DNA of 39,767 nt from contig DF820455.1 of the NCBI GenBank assembly GCA_000739515.1, positions 157,567 through 197,333 on the forward strand. Direction: 5' to 3'. Below the pieces are notes generated by a model, which was given only the letters and a program-made list of their open reading frames with translations, had not been told where the DNA came from and did no database searches. The position numbers and the translations under genes are program-made. Origin of the DNA: Candidatus Moduliflexus flocculans. GTDB lineage: Bacteria; Moduliflexota; Moduliflexia; Moduliflexales; Moduliflexaceae. This document shows, in pieces, positions 7,795 through 15,814 of this stretch (positions within the stretch are counted from its first letter, which is position 1; every line of letters starts with the position of its first letter).

Positions 7795-8859
7795 ATGACC
7801 TCAGCCAAAAAGCCACGTCCCAATTTACGCGCGATTGCCGAACGAGTTGACCTGTCGCTAACCGCCGTATCATTAGCGTTGCGCGGCGATAGCAGCATCC
7901 CTATCGAAACACGCCAGCGCGTGCTGTTAGCGGCGGAAGAGTTGAATTATCAATACGTTCCGCGCCAGAAAAAAACAGCCAAATCGTTATTGCGGATTGC
8001 GTTTGTGATTCATGATTACGGCGACCATCCGGTGTCAGCTAATCAATTTTACGGCCATATCCTTACAGGAGTGGAACAGGCGTGTCGGGAGCAAGACGCC
8101 AGTTTAAGCTTCGTCACGCTGCAACATGATCACCCTGTCACTGCCGAACTTCCGCCGGTGTTAACGCATGATCCGAGCGGCATTCTTCTCGCAAGCCCCT
8201 ATCCTGATGAGTTGATTGACAGGATCCGCCGCGAAAGCAACGCGCCAATCGTGCTGCTCGATAACATCCTTGACAATTCACCGTATGATTCCGTGATGGC
8301 CGACGACGTTGGCGGGGCGTATCAGGCCACGCAATACCTTTTGAATAAGGGGCACCAGCAGATCGTGTTAATCAGCGCCTTGCTCTATCATCCGACGATT
8401 ATTCCCAGTTTTCGGCGACGCTATTGGGGCTATTGTGCCGCCTGCATAGACGCCGGAGTGCCGCCGCTGCCTGTTGCTGTTGTGCCATCGCAGCTTGATC
8501 CGGAAATTTCCGGTTTGACCGATAAATACCCTGAGTTTGAAGCCTGGTTGGACACGCTTTTCGCAAAATATGCTCCTCGGCCAACGGCGATTTTTGGCGT
8601 GTGCGATTTCTTAGCATTGACGATCTTGCGCGCGTTGCAGAACATGGGGCTGCGCATCCCTAACGATGTTGCTGTCGTTGGATTCGACGATTACAGTATG
8701 TCGCGCCTCACCACTCCAACCCTCACCACCGTCCACTCCTATAAAAAGGCGATGGCCTGGGTAGCGGTCAAACGTCTGATCGACCGCATTGGCGGAGATC
8801 AAACCCCGCCCCAATGCATTACGCTCGAAACAGACCTTATCTTACGGGAATCGTCATGA
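7795..8859 (+). CDS. LacI-family transcriptional regulator
   Basis: A 354-residue regulator of the LacI/GalR family. The N-terminal helix-turn-helix is NLRAIAERVDLSLTAVSLAL with the hinge segment ELNYQYVPR. The rest is a periplasmic-binding-protein-like sugar-binding and dimerisation domain ending in the usual VAVVGFDDYSMSRLTTPTLTTV region. It probably represses, or modulates according to a sugar ligand, the three-gene ABC importer that starts 284 bases downstream in the same direction. A TTTACNGTAAA palindrome occurs both before this gene and before the importer, so autoregulation is likely. The operator has an odd centre instead of the central CG common in LacI sites, so a variant recognition helix is expected. 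No Shine-Dalgarno is evident; the next in-frame starts lie inside the HTH, so 7795 is the only sensible start. Confidence 0.92.
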   Translation: MTSAKKPRPNLRAIAERVDLSLTAVSLALRGDSSIPIETRQRVLLAAEELNYQYVPRQKKTAKSLLRIAFVIHDYGDHPVSANQFYGHILTGVEQACREQDASLSFVTLQHDHPVTAELPPVLTHDPSGILLASPYPDELIDRIRRESNAPIVLLDNILDNSPYDSVMADDVGGAYQATQYLLNKGHQQIVLISALLYHPTIIPSFRRRYWGYCAACIDAGVPPLPVAVVPSQLDPEISGLTDKYPEFEAWLDTLFAKYAPRPTAIFGVCDFLALTILRALQNMGLRIPNDVAVVGFDDYSMSRLTTPTLTTVHSYKKAMAWVAVKRLIDRIGGDQTPPQCITLETDLILRESS

Positions 8860-8902
8860 TTGTTCTCCGACGGTATTGCTGTATAAAAAAGAATAATTTT
8901 AC

Positions 8903-8940
8903 TTGACAGAACACTTTAAAAATATGTTTACAGTAAACAT
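8903..8940 (+). promoter_or_regulatory. Promoter and operator of the ABC importer
   Basis: TTGACA lies at 8903-8908. The perfect palindrome ATGTTTACAGTAAACAT covers 8924-8940, where the -10 box should be, so a bound regulator would block RNA polymerase. The core TTTACNGTAAA repeats that at 7664-7674. Confidence 0.7.
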
Positions 8941-9143
8941 CGCATAAGTGAGTGCGAACATCACAATTACATGTATTCATTCTTAGCGGCTGTTTTAAAA
9001 GTCCTGTTGTTTGACGGAATGAGAAGGAGTGTCGCATCTTGACGTGACCAGATGGTAAGCGACATCAAGATTTCATATTCCTGAAACAATCAACTTTTAA
9101 CACAGTTTTTCACGGTTTTTTTACAACACAGGAGGAAAACAAT

Positions 9144-10769
9144 ATGAAACGAGGTTTTCGTAGATTTTGGAGTACGTGTATGGCATGTTTGACGGTATTC
9201 TGCCTGGTTTCAGCAGGATTTGCCGCAGATAACCTCACGCCAGTGAAATTAACCGTCTTTTTAGGCAGACCCTCCCAGCAGCCCACTCCGGATAACAAAA
9301 TTTTTAAGAAGATTGAACAAGAATTCGGCGTGACGTTTGAATTCGACATTCTGGCGGGCGATTTAGATCAGAAACTCGGCGTGTTAATCGCTGGCGGCGA
9401 TTATCCTGATATGATGACTGGCGACACGAAATTGATTGACGCTGGCGCGTTTATTCCGCTCGAAGATTTGATTGAACAATATGCGCCGAACTTGAAAAAA
9501 CACTATGAAAAGGCCTGGTATTTGATGAAGTATAATGACGGTCATGTCTATGTGCTGCCGAATTACGGCGTGTTTCAGGGGGATTATCGCTATAATGAAT
9601 CCTATGGCCCGGCCTTCTGGATTCAAAAGGCCGTTTTAAAAGAATTTGGCTATCCGAAAGTGAAAACGCTGGATCAATATTTTGATTTGATTCAACAATA
9701 CAAAGAGAAATATCCGACGATTGACGGCCAGGAAACCATCGGCTTTGAAATTCTCAGCGAAGGCTGGCGGAACTTCTGCTTAAAAAATGCGCCGCAGCAT
9801 CTGGTCGGCAATCCCAATGAAGGCGGCGTCATCGTGAAAGACGGCGTTGCCAAAATTTTCGCGGGCACTGATATTGATAAACGCTATTTTAAAAAGCTGA
9901 ACGAGGTGAATCAGCTTGGCCTGATTGATCGGGAATCCTTTGTGTTGAGCTACGATCAATATCTCGCGAAATTAACGAGCGGGCGCGTATTAGGCATGTT
10001 CGATCAACGCTGGAATTTTCAACGAGCCGAGGAATCTCTGAAAACGCAAGAAAAGATTTTGCGCACCTATGCTCCCTGCCCGGTCGTCTATGATGAAAGC
10101 ATCAAAGATTACTATTTAGATCGTCCGCCAGTCAACGTGAATCGTGGTTTCGGCATCAGCGTCAACGCGAAAGACCCGGTGCGGATTATCAAATTGCTGG
10201 ATGCGCTCTATGATGAAAGATGGCAAAAGCTTTTGTACTGGGGCGTTGAAGGCGACGATTACCTCGTCAATGAACAAGGCCGTTTCTACAGAACGCCGGA
10301 ACAGCGGGTGCAATATGATGATCCGGCCTGGAAACAAGCCAACACGGGGTTGGATTTCGCCGCCTACAGCCCCAAAATGGAAGGAACGTTCAGCGATGGC
10401 AACGCCACGTCGCCAGGTATGCAGCCGGAAGAATATTATGAATCGCTGAAGCCGGAAGATAAAGAACTGCTCAATGCCTACGGCTATAAAACCTATGGCG
10501 AATTTTTTAGCACGCCGCCAGAAAATCCTATGCATTATCCCGCCTGGAGCATCCCAATTGAGGATGGCTCGCCGGCAAAAATCGCGTCGTTAAAACTCGA
10601 TGATTTAGCCAATAAATACCTGCCGAAAGCCATCTTAGCCCAGCCTGCCGAATTTGATACAATTTGGGCGGAATACGTCGTCGAAATTGGCAAAGTCGAT
10701 GTCAAAGCCTATGAAGATGTTGTGAATGCGGGCATTCAAGAACGCATAAAGAATGCGCAGGCGCAATAA
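9144..10769 (+). CDS. Carbohydrate ABC importer, extracellular solute-binding protein (LplA-like)
   Basis: A 541-residue secreted binding protein. A signal peptide (basic start, hydrophobic core to about residue 27, cleavage after SAGFA) leads into a family-1 solute-binding fold (KLTVFLGRPSQQP, LAGDLDQKLGVLIAGGDYPDM, YVLPNYGV). The long form of more than 500 residues followed by two permeases fits the LplA/YtcQ group of CUT1 importers for oligosaccharides, often from pectin. There is no lipobox cysteine, so it is soluble in the periplasm. GGAGG lies nine bases before the ATG. The gene is followed by a 15-bp hairpin that separates it from the permease genes and could favour its expression over theirs. 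The exact sugar is unknown. Confidence 0.9.
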   Translation: MKRGFRRFWSTCMACLTVFCLVSAGFAADNLTPVKLTVFLGRPSQQPTPDNKIFKKIEQEFGVTFEFDILAGDLDQKLGVLIAGGDYPDMMTGDTKLIDAGAFIPLEDLIEQYAPNLKKHYEKAWYLMKYNDGHVYVLPNYGVFQGDYRYNESYGPAFWIQKAVLKEFGYPKVKTLDQYFDLIQQYKEKYPTIDGQETIGFEILSEGWRNFCLKNAPQHLVGNPNEGGVIVKDGVAKIFAGTDIDKRYFKKLNEVNQLGLIDRESFVLSYDQYLAKLTSGRVLGMFDQRWNFQRAEESLKTQEKILRTYAPCPVVYDESIKDYYLDRPPVNVNRGFGISVNAKDPVRIIKLLDALYDERWQKLLYWGVEGDDYLVNEQGRFYRTPEQRVQYDDPAWKQANTGLDFAAYSPKMEGTFSDGNATSPGMQPEEYYESLKPEDKELLNAYGYKTYGEFFSTPPENPMHYPAWSIPIEDGSPAKIASLKLDDLANKYLPKAILAQPAEFDTIWAEYVVEIGKVDVKAYEDVVNAGIQERIKNAQAQ

Positions 10770-10797
10770 CTCTTTTTCGTGTGTTGATTTGCGAAGC

Positions 10798-10832
10798 GAG
10801 AATTCCGAAGTCTCCAGGACTTCGGAATTCTC
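10798..10832 (+). repeat. Perfect 15-bp hairpin between binding-protein and permease genes
   Basis: Arms 10798-10812 and 10818-10832 are perfectly complementary around TCCAG. There is no T-run, so it is not a classic terminator. It would stabilise the upstream mRNA or dampen read-through. A related TTCCGAAGTC sequence occurs at 30420-30435. Confidence 0.7.
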
Positions 10833-10947
10833 AGAGAATGGGCGCTGATTGCAACCTGATGGAGTTTCTTCCTGTTGCGGGCTTTTTCGTCTCCTCTCAA
10901 CGCCCTCCATATTGTAAACATCATTTTTTTATACGAGCGAGGGTGTT

Positions 10948-11895
10948 ATGTCAAAAGATGTCTTGCAACTTACGCCGCCGCGCAGAAAAATTACCTGGAA
11001 AACCATTAAAAATCAGCAACAGCTTCTCTGGATGTCCGTGCCGTTGTTCCTTTACATCGTTCTCTTTCACTATGTCCCGCTCTGGGGCTGGCTGATGGCG
11101 TTCCAAAATTATAAACCGGCCAAAAAATTTATGAATCAAACCTGGGTCGGATTCAAGCATTTTAAATTTCTCTTTACGAATGACGACTTTCTCAAAGCGC
11201 TGCGCAATACGATTGGGATGAGCCTGATCAATCTTGTGTTAGGATTTGTTACGGCGATTACGTTAGCGATCCTGCTGAACGAAGTCCGCCATGCGTTCTT
11301 CAAACGGTCGATCCAGACGATTTCATATTTGCCGCATTTTCTTTCCTGGGTGATTACCGCCGCGTTAGTTCAAACCGCGCTTTCCGTTGACGGCGGTATC
11401 GTCAATATTGTGTTAATGAAACTCCGCGTCATCAATGCTCCGGTCTCCTGGCTCAGCGTGCCGCATTATTTCTGGGGAATTATCGGCGCGGCAAACGTCT
11501 GGAAAGAAGTCGGATGGAATACGATTATCTACTTGGCGGCGATGGCGGCTATTGATCCGAATTTATATGAGTCGGCGGCCATTGACGGCGCAGACCGCTA
11601 TCAAAAAATCTGGTACATCACGCTGCCCGGCATTAAAGCCACCATTATCGTACTGCTGATCATGTCGATTGGGCATATCATGGATGCGGGGTTTGAAGCG
11701 CAATATTTGCTTCGAAATGGCCTGGTCGCAGATTGGTCTGATACCATTGATATTTTCGTGCTGAAATATGGCATCGCGCAATCGAACTACTCGCTGGCAA
11801 CTGCTGCCGGAATTTTTAAGAGTGTCGTCAATATCAGCTTGCTGTTTATGGCGAATTTTCTCGCTCATAAAATGGGCGAAGAACGCTTGATGTAA
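10948..11895 (+). CDS. Carbohydrate ABC importer permease 1 (LplB-like)
   Basis: A 315-residue inner-membrane subunit of a CUT1 sugar importer. The N-terminal cytoplasmic stretch and first helix (LWMSVPLFLYIVLFHYVPLWGWLMAFQNY) are typical of the LplB/YtcP group. The EAA loop that docks the ATPase is the segment AAIDPNLYESAAIDGADRYQKIWYITLPGI (about residues 195-225). Six transmembrane helices are expected. It lies after the binding protein and 59 bases before the second permease. No ATPase gene is linked, so a shared MsmX-type ATPase elsewhere would have to energise it. Confidence 0.9.
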   Translation: MSKDVLQLTPPRRKITWKTIKNQQQLLWMSVPLFLYIVLFHYVPLWGWLMAFQNYKPAKKFMNQTWVGFKHFKFLFTNDDFLKALRNTIGMSLINLVLGFVTAITLAILLNEVRHAFFKRSIQTISYLPHFLSWVITAALVQTALSVDGGIVNIVLMKLRVINAPVSWLSVPHYFWGIIGAANVWKEVGWNTIIYLAAMAAIDPNLYESAAIDGADRYQKIWYITLPGIKATIIVLLIMSIGHIMDAGFEAQYLLRNGLVADWSDTIDIFVLKYGIAQSNYSLATAAGIFKSVVNISLLFMANFLAHKMGEERLM

Positions 11896-11954
11896 TCGCA
11901 GGCGCGTATGCGTTTGGAGTGATTGCGCGACATTTTACTTGTTGGAGAAAAGCC

Positions 11955-12869
11955 ATGAAAACCGCAAAAAAACACATTGATACCGAACATCTGCTATTTA
12001 CCACAGCCAATACTATTTTTCTTATCGCGTTGGCGCTCGTGACAGTTTATCCGTTTGCGAATACGATTGTGATCTCGCTCAATGAGGGGTTGGATACGAT
12101 TCGAGGAGGAATTTATCTCTGGCCCAGAGCGTTTACGCTGCATAACTATCGCGTCGTGCTGTCGAATAACGCGATTTACCATGCCGCGTTCATTTCCGTC
12201 TCCAGAACGCTGCTGTCAACCGTTCTGAATATCTTCCTGACCACGATGCTTGCGTATGCGCTCAGCCGGAAGGAATTTGTCTTCAGAAAACCGATCACCA
12301 TTCTTTTTGTCTTGACCATGTATTTTAACGCCGGGTTGATTCCGAATTATTTCCTCTATCGCAGCCTTGGCTTGATTAATAATTTTTTAGTCTATATTGT
12401 TCCGTCTATGGTGTACGCCTTTAATTTGATTGTCATCCGCACCTATATCGGCACGATCCCGGAAAGCCTGGTCGAAAGCGCGAAATTAGACGGCGCAGGA
12501 GATTTTAAGGTTTTTCTCCGCATCATTTTCCCGCTTTGCAAACCGGTGCTGGCAACTGTAGCGCTTTTTGTCGCCGTCGGCGCGTGGAATTCCTGGTTCG
12601 ATTCGTTTATTTACTGCACGAAACAGAGCCTCAGCACCCTGCAATATGAGTTGATGAAACTCATTGCAATTGCCAACATCAGCAACAGCAATTCCGCGCT
12701 GTTATCGGATGCGATGTCCGGCGGCGCAGCGGCAGCCAAAAATTTTGCCAATCCGGTGTCTATTCGCGCCGCCGTGACCGTGATTGCCGCCACGCCGATG
12801 GTTCTGATTTATCCCTTCCTGCAAAAGTATTTTATCGTCGGCTTAACCGTCGGCAGCGTGAAAGAGTAA
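11955..12869 (+). CDS. Carbohydrate ABC importer permease 2 (LplC-like)
   Basis: A 304-residue second permease of the CUT1 importer. The first helix (TIFLIALALVTVYPFANTIVISLNE) and the docking loop IPESLVESAKLDGAGDFKVFLRIIFPLCKP are typical of the LplC/YtcP type. The C-terminus (PFLQKYFIVGLTVGSVKE) is the usual conserved end of these subunits. The frame is open from 11919, but GGAG eight bases before the ATG at 11955 decides the start. It ends the operon. A palindrome that can terminate transcription follows at 12886. Confidence 0.9.
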   Translation: MKTAKKHIDTEHLLFTTANTIFLIALALVTVYPFANTIVISLNEGLDTIRGGIYLWPRAFTLHNYRVVLSNNAIYHAAFISVSRTLLSTVLNIFLTTMLAYALSRKEFVFRKPITILFVLTMYFNAGLIPNYFLYRSLGLINNFLVYIVPSMVYAFNLIVIRTYIGTIPESLVESAKLDGAGDFKVFLRIIFPLCKPVLATVALFVAVGAWNSWFDSFIYCTKQSLSTLQYELMKLIAIANISNSNSALLSDAMSGGAAAAKNFANPVSIRAAVTVIAATPMVLIYPFLQKYFIVGLTVGSVKE

Positions 12870-12885
12870 ATGCGTTGACGAAAAG

Positions 12886-12914
12886 ACCTCACAGATTTTG
12901 AAAATCTGTGAGGT
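12886..12914. terminator. CCTCACAG palindrome after the ABC operon
   Basis: Perfect 14-bp arms (12886-12899 and 12901-12914) form a hairpin 16 bases after the permease stop. There is only a short T-run, so termination is possible but not certain. The same family occurs at 26929-26959. Confidence 0.55.
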
Positions 12915-13013
12915 TTGACACATACAAACGATTGCCAAAAATCGTCGTTCCCGGCGATTCACCGATTTGAAGGTCAAGAGGCATAAATGATGCTATAGTT
13001 GCAGTGTCGTAAT

Positions 13014-13051
13014 GTTCAGGAGCGTCAACGCTTGCGTTGGCGCTCCTGAAC
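13014..13051. terminator. 18-bp hairpin between convergent genes
   Basis: Arms 13014-13031 and 13034-13051 match 17 of 18 (GTTCAGGAGCG core) with a two-base loop. It lies 14 bases beyond the potassium-channel stop (minus strand). The T-run is weak on both sides. Confidence 0.5.
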
Positions 13052-13065
13052 TCTAAAAAGCGCCG

Positions 13066-14097
13066 TTATCCCTGATTGATCTGTCCATATTCCGCCGTCC
13101 AGCGCTGCGAGGCGATCTGCTGATCCGTGCCGACAACGATCAAAACGTCTCCGGGGCGCAGTTCAGTATTGGCGCCGGGATTAAACTGATAGGCGTCGTT
13201 GCCGGATTTAATTGCTAAGACTAACGCGCCCGTGCGTTTGCGGATATTCACCGCGCCTAACGAACGATTTTGCAACGCAGGGTACTCGTCAATATCCACT
13301 TCCTCAATGCGAAGCAACTGTCCCGTCACGCGCAGCATCTCGTCAAAAAACGCGATCACTTTTGGGCGCAGCATCAGCGATGCCATGCGCAGGCCGCCAA
13401 TCGCATCGGGCGAGACGATCCGGTCGGCGCCGGCTTTTCTGAGCAATGGCTCATTTTTTTCCTCAATGACGCGAGCGACGATAAACAATTTCGGATTCAA
13501 CGACCGGGCGCACAGCACGACAAACACGTTATCTTTATCTTCCCGCAGCGTGGTCATCAAGCCGCTGGCCGATTTGATTCCGGCGCGAATCAGCGTTTCG
13601 TCCCGCGTCGCGTCTCCATGAAGAAACAGGATATGCTCTTGCTCGGCCACTTCTTGCAACGCAGCGTCATCCTGCTCAATCACGACGAACGACATGCCGG
13701 CGCGGCTCAGTTCTTCCGCAATGCGTAAACCGACCCGCCCTAATCCGCATAAAATAATATGATCCGTCAACTTCGAAATGTCTTTTTCCATACGGCGTTC
13801 TCGCAAAAATCGCTTGAATTCCCCCTCCATAATAAACGCGCCAAGCCCTGAGAGCGCATATCCAGCCAGGCCGATAGAGAGCACGATAATCCCGATGGTG
13901 AACAATTGGCCTTTTGGCGTCAACTTGTGGACTTCGCCATAGCCGATGGTGCTCATGGTGATGATGGTCATGAACAGCGCATCCATCGCGCTCCAGCCTT
14001 CAAGCAACATATATCCGGCAGTGCCGAAGCCGACGACCCCCATAATCAGCACAAGGCTGCGCACAAGCTTCCGGTGAGATGAGAGGGACACTATCAT
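13066..14097 (-). CDS. Potassium channel with RCK (TrkA-N/TrkA-C) domains
   Basis: A 343-residue MthK-type channel. Two transmembrane helices (about 10-30 and 60-85) flank a pore loop with the selectivity filter TIGYGE (the usual form is T-x-GYGD; here the last Asp is Glu). A TrkA-N Rossmann domain follows (ILCGLGRVGLRIAEEL, GxGxxG), binding NAD(H) or other nucleotides, then a TrkA-C domain (residues ~255-335, LGAVNIRKRTGALVLAI, LRPGDVLIVVG). It would gate K+ flow across the inner membrane in response to ligand binding. It is a single gene on the minus strand, convergent with the ABC operon and divergent from the small membrane protein at 14232. Confidence 0.92.
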   Translation of the reverse strand: MIVSLSSHRKLVRSLVLIMGVVGFGTAGYMLLEGWSAMDALFMTIITMSTIGYGEVHKLTPKGQLFTIGIIVLSIGLAGYALSGLGAFIMEGEFKRFLRERRMEKDISKLTDHIILCGLGRVGLRIAEELSRAGMSFVVIEQDDAALQEVAEQEHILFLHGDATRDETLIRAGIKSASGLMTTLREDKDNVFVVLCARSLNPKLFIVARVIEEKNEPLLRKAGADRIVSPDAIGGLRMASLMLRPKVIAFFDEMLRVTGQLLRIEEVDIDEYPALQNRSLGAVNIRKRTGALVLAIKSGNDAYQFNPGANTELRPGDVLIVVGTDQQIASQRWTAEYGQINQG

Positions 14098-14231
14098 AAA
14101 TTATGATACGAGATAACAGACAATTTTTATTTACAAAATCGCACATTACCGCAGACTTGTCGGCAGGTTGCAAACTCGGTTGTTCGCAGGTTTGTGTCAA
14201 CGGATTCATATCCTGAAAGGCATGATGAGCC

Positions 14232-14771
14232 ATGTCAACAAAATATTCCCTCAAAACACCTCGGCACGTTTCGCTCCAGAGTGTCATGTTTTTCACGCAG
14301 CCCTCCCTGTTGCTCTGCGTGGCGCTTGTTGTATTCATGTACTGGCGCATCCCGACGCGGATTGACATGACGCTTGCGGTGGATACGCCGCCATCCGCAT
14401 TTGATCGAGCCGCCTTGCCGGGCAGCTTGAACGACGGGAGATTTCCGCTGGATCGCATCCGCCGCATGATCGTCATGTTCCCCGATTTCCCGAAACAACG
14501 GTCAGTCGAAATGTCGAATATTCGAGAGATGCACCTGATGTCCGAACAGCCCATGCGCGTGGAAATTCAGGAGGTCGGCGGCGCGTCGAATATTCGGCTG
14601 CAAGGAATTGTCAGCGAATTTCGAACGCGCGCCGGAGGTCTCTGGCATGAGATGCTGCGCACGCAATTCGACCGGCTGATGGCGTCGCGTTTTGGCATCT
14701 GGATGATATTAGGCGGCTGGCTGCTGCTGACCGGCGTTGGCTGGATTAAGATTTATCAGGCGCTTCACTGA
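14232..14771 (+). CDS. Hypothetical membrane protein with two transmembrane helices
   Basis: 179 residues that I do not recognise. A hydrophobic helix lies near the N-terminus (SLLLCVALVVFMYW) and another near the C-terminus (GIWMILGGWLLLTGVGWIKIY). Between them is a ~100-residue domain with charged and aliphatic residues, probably periplasmic. The ATG at 14232 is preceded by AAAGG at a rather long distance; other nearby ATGs are out of frame. The gene stands alone, divergent from the potassium channel. It is a plausible real gene because of the clean membrane topology and codon use like its neighbours. Confidence 0.65.
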   Translation: MSTKYSLKTPRHVSLQSVMFFTQPSLLLCVALVVFMYWRIPTRIDMTLAVDTPPSAFDRAALPGSLNDGRFPLDRIRRMIVMFPDFPKQRSVEMSNIREMHLMSEQPMRVEIQEVGGASNIRLQGIVSEFRTRAGGLWHEMLRTQFDRLMASRFGIWMILGGWLLLTGVGWIKIYQALH

Positions 14772-14849
14772 GCGCCTGCAATATTATACCACTTGTGGTC
14801 GAATTTGTGGTTAGCGAAAGTGGATTGTTTAAATATTAATATTTCTATC

Positions 14850-14878
14850 TTGACAGTGGAGAATATGGCAGAATAAGT
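14850..14878 (+). promoter_or_regulatory. Possible promoter for the binding-protein gene
   Basis: TTGACA (14850-14855) is followed after 17 bases by ATAAGT, which is a poor -10. AT-rich sequence lies upstream. Weak support. Confidence 0.35.
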
Positions 14879-14953
14879 AGAGGCGTTGCGGTAAATTATT
14901 TACATGAATTGTTACGAGCCTGTATTTCCACTCTACAGGCAAAGGAGGTTGGC

Positions 14954-15666
14954 ATGAAAACGAGTTCTATAGTGGCCTCTATAGTGCTATGGGTGTGTTT
15001 TTGGCAGGCGTAAATGCTATTGCCGATGATACAAATATTACGGTGGCATGTTCGAATTACCCTCCCATGTATTATGAAAAAAATAGGCAGATACAAGGAA
15101 ACGCCTATGAGATTGCCAAAGCCGTCATTGAGAAAGCTGGCCTGCCAGCGACATTTACGATCATGCCCTGGAAACGAGTGTATGTCACTGGCCAAAACGA
15201 GAAAAACTTCATGATTGTCGGAGTTGGCAGAACGGCGCGGCGCGAGGAGCATTTTCAGTGGATATGTCCTATTAATAAAGGAGTGAAGTTCTATTTTATC
15301 AAGTTGCGGTCGAATCCGATATCTCCGAAGTCTCTTGATGAGGTGAAAGCATCGAATATTGTGGTCATTCGCGATTCCCACATGCATGAATACTTGCTCG
15401 ACAACGGGCTTCCTGCCAGTCAGATCTCCGATCTGCCCTCCCGAGATCAAGCTTTGGAATTTCTTAAGGCGAAACGCGCCGATTTTTATCTGGATAATTT
15501 AGATGTTATCGAACCTGGTTCAAATGAACTTGAGCCAATTTTGGAGGCGTACACGCTGGTAAATTATCTGACTCTGAGTCGTTCGACCTCCCCTGAGATC
15601 GTTCAAAAACTGCAAGAGGCGTATCAAGCACTCGACGCCGACGGGAAGATTACGCTGATGGAATAG
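14954..15666 (+). CDS. Family-3 periplasmic solute-binding protein, frameshifted in its signal peptide
   Basis: A strong AAAGGAGG lies before the ATG at 14954, which reads MKTSSIVASIVLWVCF and then hits TAA at 15011. The binding protein continues in another frame from 14989 (LAGVNAIADDTNITVACSNYPPMYY). One extra T in the T5 run at 14998-15002 would join the two into a perfect signal peptide ending VNAIA and a protein of about 237 residues. The mature part resembles the PBPb/amino-acid-binding (family 3) fold. There is no permease or ATPase nearby, so it may serve sensing. It lies directly before the chemoreceptor gene. The shift may be a sequencing error, a pseudogene or a phase-variable site. 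Confidence 0.75.
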
Positions 15667-15758
15667 TCTGAGAAAGCGGAGACGGAAAAGCAGGCATCCT
15701 CTTCTCCGTTCTTGTTCGAAACCCGCCCAACATCATGAATAATGATGTTGATAATGAG

Positions 15759-15802
15759 CCAGATTCAGAAGCGATGATAACGAAATTGGCTTCTGAATCT
15801 GG
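15759..15802 (+). repeat. 14-bp stem-loop before the chemoreceptor gene
   Basis: Arms 15759-15772 and 15789-15802 (CCAGATTCAGAAGC and its complement) are perfect, with a 16-base loop. The hairpin ends 12 bases before the chemoreceptor ATG, which lacks a Shine-Dalgarno. It may regulate translation or be a remnant repeat. Confidence 0.55.
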
Positions 15803-15814
15803 TGATTCAGAACT

